Source: Duganella fentianensis (GTDB lineage Bacteria; Pseudomonadota; Gammaproteobacteria; Burkholderiales; Burkholderiaceae_D). From it: a stretch of 64,000 bases of DNA. Position numbers and translations under genes: made by a program. The notes below the pieces were generated by a model. It made no database searches. It had not been told where the DNA came from and saw nothing but the letters and a program-made list of their open reading frames with translations. Where the stretch lies: assembly GCF_009857835.1 (NCBI RefSeq), contig NZ_WWCL01000002.1, forward strand, positions 310,001 to 374,000. Direction: 5' to 3'. Within the stretch, counting starts at the first letter, position 1. Each line of letters opens with the position of its first letter. Shown here in pieces: positions 1 to 9,910 of the stretch.

Positions 1-403
1 ACAGTTCCAGCACGTTGCGCACGTTTTCCGGTTCCGTCACCCACGGGGCGAAGTATTGCGGAATCAGCTCGGCGATGAAGGAGCGCGGCACGATGGTGCG
101 CTCGTCCACGTAGAAGCGGTAGCTGCCCAGCCATGCTTCGTTGGTGATGTAGGCAGCCGGCACACGCTCGTTGGTGCGGCGGCCGATCACGGCCAGCACG
201 GCAGCGATTTCTTCGGCCAGCAGCTTGGCATCGAGGAAGGGCTCGAGCCGGTCCAGCGGCAGCTTGAGGGTATGCAGGATCAGGTAGGCCGCTTCATCGA
301 AAGCCTCCGTGCTGCCATGGCCGAAAAACAGGCCGGCAGCATTGAAGCGGGTGACGGCATAGCGCAGCAGGTCGCGCGGCGTGGTGAATGGAGTGGTGTT
401 CAT
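1..403 (-). CDS. prmB: 50S ribosomal protein L3 glutamine methyltransferase PrmB (N-terminal part, cut by window edge)
   Basis: Only the first about 134 codons lie in the window; the catalytic NPPY region would be beyond position 1. The translated N-terminus contains LRYAVTRFNAAGLFFGHGS, the helical start typical of PrmB, then a segment on leucine-rich helices and VPRSFIAELIPQYF, which precedes the SAM-binding domain in PrmB/PrmC-type methyltransferases. The family methylates a glutamine of ribosomal protein L3 in the cytoplasm. The ATG is at 401-403. It lies downstream of dapE on the same strand with 51 bases between, an order often seen in Burkholderiales (known context). PrmC would be the alternative, but this N-terminus fits PrmB better. 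Confidence 0.85.
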   Translation of the reverse strand, partial: MNTTPFTTPRDLLRYAVTRFNAAGLFFGHGSTEAFDEAAYLILHTLKLPLDRLEPFLDAKLLAEEIAAVLAVIGRRTNERVPAAYITNEAWLGSYRFYVDERTIVPRSFIAELIPQYFAPWVTEPENVRNVLEL

Positions 404-454
404 AGCTCTCTCGGTATAACGGTCAACAGGTCGCGCACGCCGCGCAGCGGCAGA

Positions 455-1597
<1,143 letters not shown>

Positions 1598-1951
1598 TCA
1601 GGCGGAAAAGATTTGTTGGTACTGGTCGGCGGAGTAGCCCACGGAGATCTGGCCATCCTTGTCCAGCACGGGGCGTTTGATCACGGACGGCTGCTCGAGC
1701 ATCAGCGCGATGGCGCTGGCATCATCGACGATGGCCGCTTTGCGCTGCTCGGATAAGTTGCGCCAGGTCAAACCTTTCTTGTTTATCAATACATCGCGGG
1801 GGAGCTGTTGTAGCCACGTAGCAACAGTTTCGGCGTTCAGACCGTGTTTTTTAAAGTCATGGAACACGGTTTCAGGGTGGCGTTCTGCAAGCCAGACGCG
1901 GGCTTTCTTGACAGTGTCGCAGTTCGGAATGCCGTAGAGGGTGATATGCAT
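1598..1951 (-). CDS. ArsC/Spx-MgsR family reductase-like protein (YffB type)
   Basis: A 117-residue thioredoxin-fold protein. The N-terminus ITLYGIPNCDTVKKARVWL has the single cysteine C11 of the ArsC/Spx family, and the C-terminal part contains PSVIKRPVLDKDG, the conserved RP segment of this family. It lacks the full arsenate reductase context, so arsenate reduction should not be assumed. YffB-like proteins are thought to be glutathione-dependent thiol reductases (family knowledge). It lies immediately upstream of dapE with a 3-base gap, a linkage common in beta- and gammaproteobacteria. The start ATG is at 1949-1951. Confidence 0.85.
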   Translation of the reverse strand: MHITLYGIPNCDTVKKARVWLAERHPETVFHDFKKHGLNAETVATWLQQLPRDVLINKKGLTWRNLSEQRKAAIVDDASAIALMLEQPSVIKRPVLDKDGQISVGYSADQYQQIFSA

Positions 1952-2312
1952 GGGCGAACAAAGGCTTTAATATAGGTTGGATAAGGGGCGAGGCGGCGCT
2001 AGGATAGCACGCGCGGCCAGCATGCGGCAGTTGTTGGACGTTTCCTACATGACTTCTGCCGGTTTGAGAACCCCCTTGATCAAGTTTTCTCTAATTAATC
2101 AAATTTATTAATTTTTGAGTTGCTTCATCAAATTTGAGGTGTTAAAGTTCCATTCAGCAACAATTAGTTGCCTGCCATAAATGCAAGCCCTACACCCGCT
2201 TGTGCTGTTCCCTTGGCTAGGTCTGCCCGATTTAACGCGCCAGAATATTTGCACTTTACAAATATTGCGGAATGTTCACGAGACATGCCGCGTTTGATTT
2301 TCGGGGAATGCC
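1952..2312. other. Divergent intergenic region between the ArsC-like gene and the PAS chemoreceptor
   Basis: 361 bases without a supported gene. The stretch 2070-2165 is strongly AT-rich. A sigma-70-like pair toward the chemoreceptor is visible: TTGCTT at 2120-2125 and TAAAGT at 2143-2148, spacing 17. A short inverted repeat, GCAAC-AATTA-GTTGC, follows at 2157-2171. The receptor start at 2313 is supported by GGGGA at 2302-2306. Confidence 0.4.
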
Positions 2313-3953
2313 ATGCGCAACAACGGACCAGTTACCAACGTCGAATACGTGCTCAAGGACGAAGAAACCATCGTCTCCAAGACTGATTTGAAAGGGAATA
2401 TCACCTACGTCAATCAGGACTTCGTCAGAATCAGCGGCTACTCCGAACAGGAACTGATGGGCGCGCCGCAGAACATCCTGCGCCACCCCGATATGCCGGC
2501 AGCCGCCTTTGCCGATATGTGGCACTGCCTGCAGGGCGGCAAAGCCTGGAACGGCGTGGTCAAAAATCGCAGCAAGAACGGCGATCACTACTGGGTAGAG
2601 GCGAATGCCGCTCCGGTGGTAGAACATGGCCGCATCATAGGCTATGCCTCGATCCGGATCAAACCTAGCCGTGAAAAAGTCAAGGCGGCAGAAGCGGCCT
2701 ACAAACTGCTGCGCGAAGGCGCTACCCATATCCATGTGCGCCACGGCCAGGTCGTGCCGGCCCGCCACAAGAGCAAATTCAGCCTGCGCCGTATCAGCAG
2801 CCTGCGCAGCCGTCTGGCCGCTGCGGGTGGCGTGGCGATCCTGGCCGCACTGGCGACGGCGCTGTTCATCTCCCAGGGCATGCTGCTGTGGGCTAGTTGC
2901 GGCGCTGTACTGTCGGTACTGCTGATCGGCCTGCTGTGGGGGGTGGCGTATAACAGCGCAGTCGAGCCGCTGAACCAGATCCGCCACGATATCGAACAGA
3001 TGAGTGATGGCGATCTGACGCACCATATCGAGGCGCGCGGCTGCAAGGAAGCCAAAGATGCCCTGCAGGCCCTGCGCATCCTGCAGATCAATGTGAAACT
3101 GCTGATCGGCCAGATCAAGGAGTCGAGCGACGTGGTCAGCCGCGGCGCGGTGGAAATGGCAGAAGGTAATCAGGAACTGTCGGCTCGCACGGAAGCCCAG
3201 GCCAGTTCGCTGGAACAGACGGCCGCCTCGATGGAAGAGCTGACCCAGGCGGTACGCGACAACGCCGAACACGCCAACAAGGCCAATGTGCTGGTCGATA
3301 CGGCGGCCGATGTCGCTGCCAAAGGCGGCGAAGTGGTGCGCAAGGTGGTGGCCAATATGGAAGAGATTACGGCCGGTTCGCGCCGCATCACGGAAATCAT
3401 CAGCGTGATCGACGGCATCGCCTTCCAGACCAATATTCTGGCACTCAATGCTGCCGTCGAAGCCGCCCGTGCTGGCGAGCAGGGACGCGGCTTTGCCGTG
3501 GTGGCTTCCGAAGTGCGTACGCTGGCCCAGCGTTCGGCCGCTGCCGCCAAGGAAATCAAGGGCGTGATCGAAGCATCGTCGCAGGCTGTGGCCAGCGGCA
3601 GCCAGTCGGTGGCCGATGCCGGCCGCATCATGCAGACCATCGTCAGCTCGGTAGCGGAAGTGCATACCCACGTGGCCGATATCAGCCAGGCCAGCAATGA
3701 CCAGCACGGCGGTATCGAGCAGGTCAATGAAGCCGTGATGCACCTCGATGAAATCACCCAGCAGAATGCCGCCGTGACGGAGCAGGCTGCCGCCGTGGCC
3801 AGCGATATGCGCGACCATGCGCTGCATCTGGGCCAGCTGGTCAACCAGTTCAAGCTGGTGAATATCTCGACCCAGCGTAGCGCGGTAGTCGAACGCCAGC
3901 CTAAGGTTCTGCAGCGCCAGGCTGCCCGTCGCACGCTGCAACTGGCCTCCTGA
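2313..3953 (+). CDS. PAS domain methyl-accepting chemotaxis protein (Aer-like)
   Basis: A 546-residue receptor. Order: N-terminal PAS domain at about residues 20-120 (SKTDLKGNITYVNQDFVRISGY and the NGDHYWVEANAAPV strand), basic linker, two adjacent hydrophobic segments at about 170-187 and 191-212, HAMP at about 213-265, then the MCP signalling hairpin with the invariant tip [20 protein letters not shown]. There is no periplasmic domain, as in Aer, so the signal is probably sensed in the cytoplasm, likely redox or oxygen through a cofactor in the PAS domain (inference). The C-terminus (RRTLQLAS) lacks a CheR/CheB docking pentapeptide, unlike the receptor at 46375. It sits just upstream of the diguanylate cyclase operon, with 149 bases between. 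Confidence 0.92.
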   Translation: MRNNGPVTNVEYVLKDEETIVSKTDLKGNITYVNQDFVRISGYSEQELMGAPQNILRHPDMPAAAFADMWHCLQGGKAWNGVVKNRSKNGDHYWVEANAAPVVEHGRIIGYASIRIKPSREKVKAAEAAYKLLREGATHIHVRHGQVVPARHKSKFSLRRISSLRSRLAAAGGVAILAALATALFISQGMLLWASCGAVLSVLLIGLLWGVAYNSAVEPLNQIRHDIEQMSDGDLTHHIEARGCKEAKDALQALRILQINVKLLIGQIKESSDVVSRGAVEMAEGNQELSARTEAQASSLEQTAASMEELTQAVRDNAEHANKANVLVDTAADVAAKGGEVVRKVVANMEEITAGSRRITEIISVIDGIAFQTNILALNAAVEAARAGEQGRGFAVVASEVRTLAQRSAAAAKEIKGVIEASSQAVASGSQSVADAGRIMQTIVSSVAEVHTHVADISQASNDQHGGIEQVNEAVMHLDEITQQNAAVTEQAAAVASDMRDHALHLGQLVNQFKLVNISTQRSAVVERQPKVLQRQAARRTLQLAS

Positions 3954-4102
3954 TAGCGGGGTGGCGGCGCCGCCACGCTGGCGCCGCTTAACCGCGACTT
4001 TTCCCCGTATTGCGCTTACAATTCCGGAAAGAAGATTCCTCACGGAAAAAACGATTTCCCCGGCTGCGCCACAGTTGCGCGCCTAGTCCGTTGCAAGCGC
4101 CC

Positions 4103-5401
4103 ATGAACCTAGTTAATGCCGCCGTGCTGCCACCTGCCGATTCACTGGTCAAGCGTCTGACCCGGTTGAATCTGCGTCTGCTCAGCATGACCATGCTGCT
4201 GACCTTTCTGCTGCTGGCCACGGTGACGTGGTATGTGGCGCGCGAGCGCCAGCTGCATAGTGCCGAACTCAGTGCGCGCCTGCTGGCCAATAGCGTTTCT
4301 CCCATGCTGGTATTTGCCGACCGGATTGCTGCCCAGGTCGAGCTGGAGGCATTCTCGCGTCGTAGCGATCTGCTGCAGGTGCAGGTGCAGCTGCCTGATG
4401 GTACGGTGTTCGCCCACTGGCAGGCCGAGGGTCAGGCTGCGCCCTTGCACGCGCTGGCGCCGGCCGGGCTGGCGCGTACGGGCATCCGGAGTTCGGTGGG
4501 CTGGAGTGCGCTGGAAGTGTGGGCGCCCGTGCGCCTCAAGGATGAACTGGTCGGTGTGCTGGTGCTGCGCGAAAGCCTGGCCAGCCTGCACCTGTCAGTG
4601 CTGCTGTTAAGTACGGTGGCGATAGCGCTGATGGTGCTGATGATACTGGTGGCCTGGCGCGGGCTGGTGCTGGTGCAGCGCAGTGCCTTGCGTCCGCTGG
4701 TGGAGCTGTCGCATCTGGCCGAACATATCGCCCAGGAGCGTGACTACAGCAAACGTGCCACCATCTACCGGCGCGACGAAGTAGGGCGCTTGAGCGAACG
4801 CTTTAACGAAATGCTCAAGCGGATAGAAATCTGGCAGGCCGACCTGCGCCACCAGCTGGAGCAGGAACACGAGGCGGGTCAGAAATTCCAGCGTCTGGCG
4901 CACAAAGATGCCCTGACGGGCTTGCCCAACCGCCTGTACTTTCAGGGCGAACTGCAGCGCCATCTGGCTTTGTGCGTCGACCATGGCGAGCTGATGGCGC
5001 TGATGTTCATCGATCTCGATAACTTCAAGAAGGTCAACGACCAGTATGGCCACGAAGTCGGCGACGAAGTGCTGTGCGAAGTCTCGCGCCGCATGTCGGC
5101 CGCTGTGCGTTCGCGCGATGTGCTGTGCCGCCTCGGGGGCGACGAGTTCGCCCTGATCCTGCCGGAACTGCCCGACGAAGCCGTGGCGGAACAGCTGGCC
5201 CAGCGCCTGATCGATGCGGTGCGCGTCACCATGACCATCAGCGGCGCCGTGATGCCTATCGGCGCCACTGTGGGACTGGCCTTTGCGCCGCTCGATGCGA
5301 GCGAGGCCACCGCGCTGCTGAACGCTTCCGACCATGCCATGTATGCGGCCAAGCGGGCTGGCAAGAATACCTACCGGAGAGCGCAGCATGGCATGGCCTA
5401 A
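4103..5401 (+). CDS. Membrane diguanylate cyclase, YfiN-like (periplasmic sensor-HAMP-GGDEF)
   Basis: Makes c-di-GMP from two GTP. From the ATG at 4103 it has 432 residues: TM1 at about 25-45, a periplasmic domain of roughly 110 residues resembling CHASE8 sensors (SARLLANSVSPMLVFADR), TM2 at about 165-190, HAMP, a short coil and a C-terminal GGDEF domain. The active site is intact (RLGGDEFALIL) and RSRD lies five residues before GGDEF, the product-inhibition I-site. The stop overlaps the next gene by 14 bases, and a YfiR homologue ends the cluster, so by analogy with YfiBNR the cyclase is probably repressed in the periplasm by that YfiR. No good ribosome site precedes 4103; a TTG at 4010 is an alternative start. 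Confidence 0.88.
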   Translation: MNLVNAAVLPPADSLVKRLTRLNLRLLSMTMLLTFLLLATVTWYVARERQLHSAELSARLLANSVSPMLVFADRIAAQVELEAFSRRSDLLQVQVQLPDGTVFAHWQAEGQAAPLHALAPAGLARTGIRSSVGWSALEVWAPVRLKDELVGVLVLRESLASLHLSVLLLSTVAIALMVLMILVAWRGLVLVQRSALRPLVELSHLAEHIAQERDYSKRATIYRRDEVGRLSERFNEMLKRIEIWQADLRHQLEQEHEAGQKFQRLAHKDALTGLPNRLYFQGELQRHLALCVDHGELMALMFIDLDNFKKVNDQYGHEVGDEVLCEVSRRMSAAVRSRDVLCRLGGDEFALILPELPDEAVAEQLAQRLIDAVRVTMTISGAVMPIGATVGLAFAPLDASEATALLNASDHAMYAAKRAGKNTYRRAQHGMA

Positions 5402-7361
5402 GCTCCGCGCGCTGGCGGCCGGCTTGCTGCCGGCACTGGCACTGCTGCCGGCGCAGGCGCAGCAGACGGCGCAGGATCCGCCCTCGCTGGAGGAACTGCT
5501 GCGGCAGGCGCCTAGCGAAGTGACGCGCGATATCGAAGAATCGACTTCCTCGCGCTTCGCCCGCAGCGCAGCGCAGGCACCGTCGGTAACCTATGTGGTG
5601 ACGGATGTGGAAATTGCCCGCCAGGGTTTGCGCAATATGGCCGACATCCTGCGTACCATGCCCGGCCTGTATGTGGCCGATGACGGCGAGTTCTTCTACG
5701 TCGGTGCGCGCGGGCTGGGCCGCCCGGGCGACTTCAACGCACGCCTGCTGTTTCTGGTCGACGGCATGCGCGTCAACGAGAACATCTATGATGCCGGGCT
5801 GCTGGGGCCGGAGTTTTTCGTTGACGTGGATCTGATAGACCGGGTCGAATATGCACCCGGTCCCGGCTCCGCCCTGTATGGCAATAATGCCTTTTTCGGA
5901 GTGGTCAATATCATCACCAAGGGCGTCGACAAGCTGCATGGCCTGCAGCTGCGGGTCAATACCGATAGCCAGCACCGGCATGAAGCGCGCGTCAGCGTGG
6001 GCCACCGTGCCGAACAGGGCTGGGAAAGCTGGCTGGCCCTGAGCGCTTACCAGCAGGATGCCATCGGCATGCCGTTCATGGTGCAGCCGGACCTGCAGCA
6101 GGCCTTTAACCAGTTCAGCTGGGAGCGCGGCCAGCGTGCGCTGGGGATGTTCAAATTCGGCGACTGGACGCTGCGTAGTGGTGTCAGCCAGCGCGAACAC
6201 GCCATACCGGAATACAAGGGGCCGGATTCGCCCGTGGCCGTGATGCAGGACCGGCGCATCTCGGATAATCATTTTGCGGTGCTGGAATACCAGCACCAGC
6301 TAGGGCAGGACTGGCAGCTGTACGCTGCCATCTCGGCCAAGCACACGGATTACCGCTCGCTGTATCCCTTCATCGATCCCGAGCAGCGCTGGAATGAATA
6401 CAGCAGCCGTGCGCTGGGCAGCTGGTGGAATGCCGATCTGCGCCTGAGTACCCAGCGCTGGCGCGACCATAATCTGATGGCGGGTTTCGAATATCAGTAC
6501 GACCGCAAGCAGTCCATCACCTATGGTCTCAGCGATGGCACACTGTTCGACTATTTCTATGGCGTCAACCGGCGCCACGGCCTGTTCGTACAGGATGCCT
6601 GGACCCTGAGCGAGAGCCAGCAGCTGACGCTGGGTTTGCGCTATGACGAAGCGCGCGCCGGTGGCGCCAGTACCAATCCGCGCCTGGCCTGGACCTGGAA
6701 TGGCCGGCCCGATGCCACGCTCAAGCTGATGTACGGTAGCGCCTTCCGCGCCGCCAATCTGTACGAGTACCATGTGAATGCGCCGATGGAAGCACCGATA
6801 CCCACGCCGGAGCGGATCCGTACGCTGGAACTGGCATGGGAGCAGCGCCTGACGCCGCAGCTGCAATACCGTGCATCCTTGTATGGCTCGCGCATGCGTG
6901 ACCTGATCAGCATCAACCACGAACTCGATGTGTTCGAAAACAGCGGCGCGATACACAACGTTGGCGCCGAACTGGGACTGGAGCGGCGCTGGGCTGGCGG
7001 CCAGCAGCTGCAGCTGGGCGTGTCGCTGCAGCGTACTACCGATACGGCCGGCGCCTCGCTGGATAACTCGCCGCATGTGATGGTGAAAACTTCCTACAGC
7101 CAGCCGCTGGCAGGCGAGCGGCTGCGCTGGTCATGGCAGCTGCAAAGCGAAAGCCGCACCAGCAGCCGCGGCCTGCAGCTGCCCGGCTATGCGCTGCTGA
7201 ACACCACGCTGCTGTGGCGGCCGGCGGACTTCGAGCTGGCGCTGTCGGCCTACAATCTGACCGATGTGCGCTATTTTGCGCGCCCGCTCGGCCTGGGCGT
7301 CCCACTACTGCAGGAAGGGCGTACCGTGCGCCTGTCCATTAGCCGCCGTTTCGGTCTATGA
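5388..7361 (+). CDS. TonB-dependent outer membrane receptor in a diguanylate cyclase/YfiR operon
   Basis: A 657-residue outer membrane protein. A signal peptide is visible (MAWPKLRALAAGLLPALALL...AQAQQ). The plug domain follows at about 45-155 with NMADILRTMPGLYV, RLLFLVDGMRVNENIYD and GPGSALYGNNAFFGVVNIITK. The rest is beta-strand-rich barrel ending in the aromatic-terminated strand VRLSISRRFGL. The ATG at 5388 has GGAGA 7 bases upstream and overlaps the cyclase stop; the end overlaps the yfiR ATG (ATGA). This strict coupling suggests the receptor is a signal input or partner for c-di-GMP control rather than a plain nutrient importer (inference). Ligand unknown. Confidence 0.9.
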   Translation: MAWPKLRALAAGLLPALALLPAQAQQTAQDPPSLEELLRQAPSEVTRDIEESTSSRFARSAAQAPSVTYVVTDVEIARQGLRNMADILRTMPGLYVADDGEFFYVGARGLGRPGDFNARLLFLVDGMRVNENIYDAGLLGPEFFVDVDLIDRVEYAPGPGSALYGNNAFFGVVNIITKGVDKLHGLQLRVNTDSQHRHEARVSVGHRAEQGWESWLALSAYQQDAIGMPFMVQPDLQQAFNQFSWERGQRALGMFKFGDWTLRSGVSQREHAIPEYKGPDSPVAVMQDRRISDNHFAVLEYQHQLGQDWQLYAAISAKHTDYRSLYPFIDPEQRWNEYSSRALGSWWNADLRLSTQRWRDHNLMAGFEYQYDRKQSITYGLSDGTLFDYFYGVNRRHGLFVQDAWTLSESQQLTLGLRYDEARAGGASTNPRLAWTWNGRPDATLKLMYGSAFRAANLYEYHVNAPMEAPIPTPERIRTLELAWEQRLTPQLQYRASLYGSRMRDLISINHELDVFENSGAIHNVGAELGLERRWAGGQQLQLGVSLQRTTDTAGASLDNSPHVMVKTSYSQPLAGERLRWSWQLQSESRTSSRGLQLPGYALLNTTLLWRPADFELALSAYNLTDVRYFARPLGLGVPLLQEGRTVRLSISRRFGL

Positions 7362-7873
7362 ATACGCTCAGGGCCGGCCTGATACGCTGCAGTATGGCGC
7401 TGGCACTGATGCTGGGCGCCGCTGCGGCGCCGGCGGCCGACCTGCTGCAGCTCAAGGCAGCCTTTATCTACCGCTTTGCCCAGCTGACCCAGTGGCCGCC
7501 GCCACCGGCACGGGAATTCACCTATTGCGTGGCGGGCGACGCCGAACTGCAGGAAGCCTTGCGGGCGCTGACCCAGAATCTGGCGGGCGGCACCCGCATC
7601 GTCGCCCTCAGCGAGCCATCGCGGGCCAGCCAGTGCCAGCTACTGGTGCTGGGCAATGGCGTACGCGGCGATCTGCGCCGCTGGCTCGAGGTACTCGGCG
7701 ACGAGCCAGTGCTGGTGGTGGGGGAAAATCCCGAGTCTTTCCGTAACGGCGCCGTGATCGGGCTGGTGATGGAACCCAACGGGCTGGCCTTCCGCATCAA
7801 CCAGACCGAATCGCGCCGGCGCGGTCTGGCCATCAGCTACCAGATGCTGAAACTGGCGCGCGAAGTCAAATAG
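7358..7873 (+). CDS. YfiR family periplasmic regulator (DUF4154)
   Basis: A 171-residue protein with a signal peptide (about residues 1-26, ending APAAD). The YfiR/DUF4154 signature follows: LKAAFIYRFAQLTQWP near the mature N-terminus, then a cysteine in FTYCVAGDAELQEAL, CQLLVLG in the middle and NGLAFRINQTESRRRGLAISYQMLKLAREV at the end. In Pseudomonas, YfiR binds the periplasmic side of the cyclase YfiN and represses it; loss or sequestration of YfiR raises c-di-GMP (known). Its start overlaps the receptor stop. No OmpA-like YfiB is present; the TonB receptor occupies that position. Confidence 0.88.
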   Translation: MNTLRAGLIRCSMALALMLGAAAAPAADLLQLKAAFIYRFAQLTQWPPPPAREFTYCVAGDAELQEALRALTQNLAGGTRIVALSEPSRASQCQLLVLGNGVRGDLRRWLEVLGDEPVLVVGENPESFRNGAVIGLVMEPNGLAFRINQTESRRRGLAISYQMLKLAREVK

Positions 7874-7878
7874 CCGCC

Positions 7879-9015
7879 CTAGCCGTTCAGCTGGAAGCCG
7901 CTAAAGGAGGCGGCTGGCGGCTCCGCCTGCGCCGGGCTGGCGGCGGTGCGGCTATCGGGGCCATTATTCAGTAGCCACAGCAGATTGGTGGCGGAATCCG
8001 CATGGGCCAGTGCTTCGTCGCGGCTGATCAGGCCTTGCTGCAGCAGCTTGAGCAAAGCCTGTTCGAAAGTCTGCGAACCGGGCGACAGGCTCTGTTCCAT
8101 GGCATCGCGGATTTGTACGATTTCGCCCTGTTCTATCAGTTCCGAAATGTGGCGGGTATTCAGCATCACTTCCACCGCGGCCGTGCGCTGGCCGCCGCTG
8201 GCCGATTGCAGCAGGCGCTGGCTGACGATGGCCTTCAGGGTCGAGGCCAGATCCTGCAGCAGGGCCGGGCGGTTCTCGATGGGGTAGAAGCTGAGGATGC
8301 GGTGCAGCGCATTGTAGGCATTGTTGGCATGCAGCGTGGCGATCACCAGATGGCCGGACTGGGCATACGCCAGTGCCGCCGCCATCGCCTCGCGGTCGCG
8401 GATTTCGCCGATCACGATGCAGTCGGGCGCCTGCCGCATGGCGTTGCGCAGGGCGGTGGCAAAGTCGCTGGCATCGCTGCCGATTTCGCGCTGGTTGACG
8501 ATGGACTTACGGTTCTGGAACAGGTATTCGATCGGGTCTTCCAGCGTCAGGATATGGCCGCTACGCTCCGCATTGCGCTGGTCCAGCATGGCGGCAATGG
8601 TGGTGGATTTGCCGGAGCCGGTAGCGCCCACCATCAGCAGCAGGCCGCGCTTTTCCATGATCAGCTGGGCCAGAACGGGCGGCAGTCTGAGCTCGGCGAG
8701 GCCGGGGATGCTGGCCGGGACATAGCGGAACACGGCGGAAATCTGGCCGCGCTGGCGGAAGGCCGAGAGGCGGAAGCGGCCCAGGCCGGGCGCACTGACA
8801 CCGATGTTAAGCTCATTGCTGCGCGCCAGTTCGGCCAACTGCTCCGGCGTGGCGATTTCGGCCAGCAGGGCGTGGATGTTGTCGGCGCTGAGGGGCTGCT
8901 GGTTGACGGGAACCAGCTCGCCATTGATCTTCAGGTGCACCGGCGTCTGCACGGCGAAAAACATATCCGAAGCATTCTGCTCCTGCATCAGCTGGAACAA
9001 GCGCTGCATGGCCAT
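7879..9015 (-). CDS. pilU: Type IV pilus retraction ATPase, PilU/PilT-like
   Basis: A 378-residue secretion-type ATPase that helps depolymerise type IV pili for twitching. Visible motifs: Walker A GATGSGKST at residues 130-138, Asp box LTLEDPIEYLF, Walker B CIVIGEIRDRE (E204) and His box ATLHANNAYNALHRI. The N-terminus LMQEQNASDMFFAVQTPVHLKINGEL and the long C-terminal tail (after residue 345) fit PilU better than PilT. No other pilus gene is nearby, and PilU usually works with PilT. The ATG at 9015 is preceded by an AGGGAGA ribosome site. An intrinsic terminator separates it from dapD. Its stop lies 5 bases from the yfiR stop (convergent). Confidence 0.87.
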   Translation of the reverse strand: MAMQRLFQLMQEQNASDMFFAVQTPVHLKINGELVPVNQQPLSADNIHALLAEIATPEQLAELARSNELNIGVSAPGLGRFRLSAFRQRGQISAVFRYVPASIPGLAELRLPPVLAQLIMEKRGLLLMVGATGSGKSTTIAAMLDQRNAERSGHILTLEDPIEYLFQNRKSIVNQREIGSDASDFATALRNAMRQAPDCIVIGEIRDREAMAAALAYAQSGHLVIATLHANNAYNALHRILSFYPIENRPALLQDLASTLKAIVSQRLLQSASGGQRTAAVEVMLNTRHISELIEQGEIVQIRDAMEQSLSPGSQTFEQALLKLLQQGLISRDEALAHADSATNLLWLLNNGPDSRTAASPAQAEPPAASFSGFQLNG

Positions 9016-9029
9016 TACCGTCTCCCTGC

Positions 9030-9058
9030 AAAAAAAAGGCGGGGATCAGATCCCCGCC
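9030..9058 (-). terminator. Rho-independent terminator after dapD
   Basis: On the minus strand, a perfect 9-bp GC-rich stem (9038-9046 with 9050-9058, loop of 3) is followed by an 8-base U-tract (plus-strand A-run 9030-9037). It lies 14 bases past the dapD stop and ends just before the pilU ribosome site, so pilU probably depends on read-through or a promoter of its own. Confidence 0.88.
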
Positions 9059-9071
9059 ATAGTACGCTGGC

Positions 9072-9899
9072 TTAGATACCGCGCAGCAGTTCGTTGATGC
9101 CGGTTTTGGCGCGGGTTTTGGCATCCACGCGCTTGACGATCACGGCGCAGTACAGCGAGTACTTGCCGTCGTCCGAAGGCAGGCTGCCCGATACCACCAC
9201 CGAGCCGGCCGGTACGCGGCCGTAGGTCACTTCGCCGGTAGCACGGTCGTAGATCTTGGTCGACTGGCCGATGTACACGCCCATCGAGATCACCGAGTTC
9301 TCTTCCACGATCACGCCTTCGACGATTTCCGAACGGGCGCCGATGAAGCAGTTGTCTTCGATGATGGTCGGATTGGCCTGCATCGGTTCCAGCACGCCGC
9401 CGATGCCGACGCCGCCGGACAGGTGCACGTTCTTGCCGATCTGGGCGCAGGAGCCCACGGTGGCCCAGGTGTCGATCATGGCGCCTTCATCGACGTAGGC
9501 GCCGATGTTGACGTAGGAAGGCATCAGCACCACGTTCTTGGCGATGAAGGAGCCACGGCGTGCCACGGCAGGCGGCACCACGCGGAAACCGCCTTTGGCG
9601 AAATCTTCCGGCGTGTAGTTGGCGAACTTGGTCGGTACCTTGTCGTAGAACTGCATGGTGCCGTCCGATGGCATGGCCACGTTGTTCTCGAGGCGGAACG
9701 ACAGCAGCACGGCTTTCTTGACCCACTGGTTGACCACCCAGTCAGCGCCGGTTTTTTCGGCGACGCGGATGGTGCCGGCGTCCAGACCGGCGATCACGTG
9801 CGACACGGCGTCACGCAGCTCGGCGCTGCCATTGGCCGGGTTGATGTTGGCGCGGTCTTCCCATGCCTGGTCGATGATTTGCTGGAGTTGTTGGCTCAT
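9072..9899 (-). CDS. dapD: Tetrahydrodipicolinate N-succinyltransferase DapD
   Basis: Transfers succinyl from succinyl-CoA to tetrahydrodipicolinate in the lysine/DAP pathway. 275 residues, the normal DapD length. The left-handed beta-helix hexapeptide repeats are clear in the middle ([58 protein letters not shown]). The N-terminal helical domain starts [16 protein letters not shown]. The ATG is 11 bases after the dapC stop, so dapC and dapD form an operon ended by the terminator at 9030-9058. Confidence 0.97.
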   Translation of the reverse strand: MSQQLQQIIDQAWEDRANINPANGSAELRDAVSHVIAGLDAGTIRVAEKTGADWVVNQWVKKAVLLSFRLENNVAMPSDGTMQFYDKVPTKFANYTPEDFAKGGFRVVPPAVARRGSFIAKNVVLMPSYVNIGAYVDEGAMIDTWATVGSCAQIGKNVHLSGGVGIGGVLEPMQANPTIIEDNCFIGARSEIVEGVIVEENSVISMGVYIGQSTKIYDRATGEVTYGRVPAGSVVVSGSLPSDDGKYSLYCAVIVKRVDAKTRAKTGINELLRGI

Positions 9900-9910
9900 G
9901 ATGTGCGGTC

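Noticed and set aside
2143-2150. TAAAGTTC upstream of the PAS chemoreceptor as a sigma-28 site
   Set aside because: At the 11-base spacing the next bases are AATTAGTT, not a GCCG box, so the FliA pattern is not met. It fits a sigma-70 -10 element better.
2256-4043. Minus-strand frame of 595 codons opposite the PAS chemoreceptor
   Set aside because: Antisense shadow; the chemoreceptor has clear PAS and MCP motifs.
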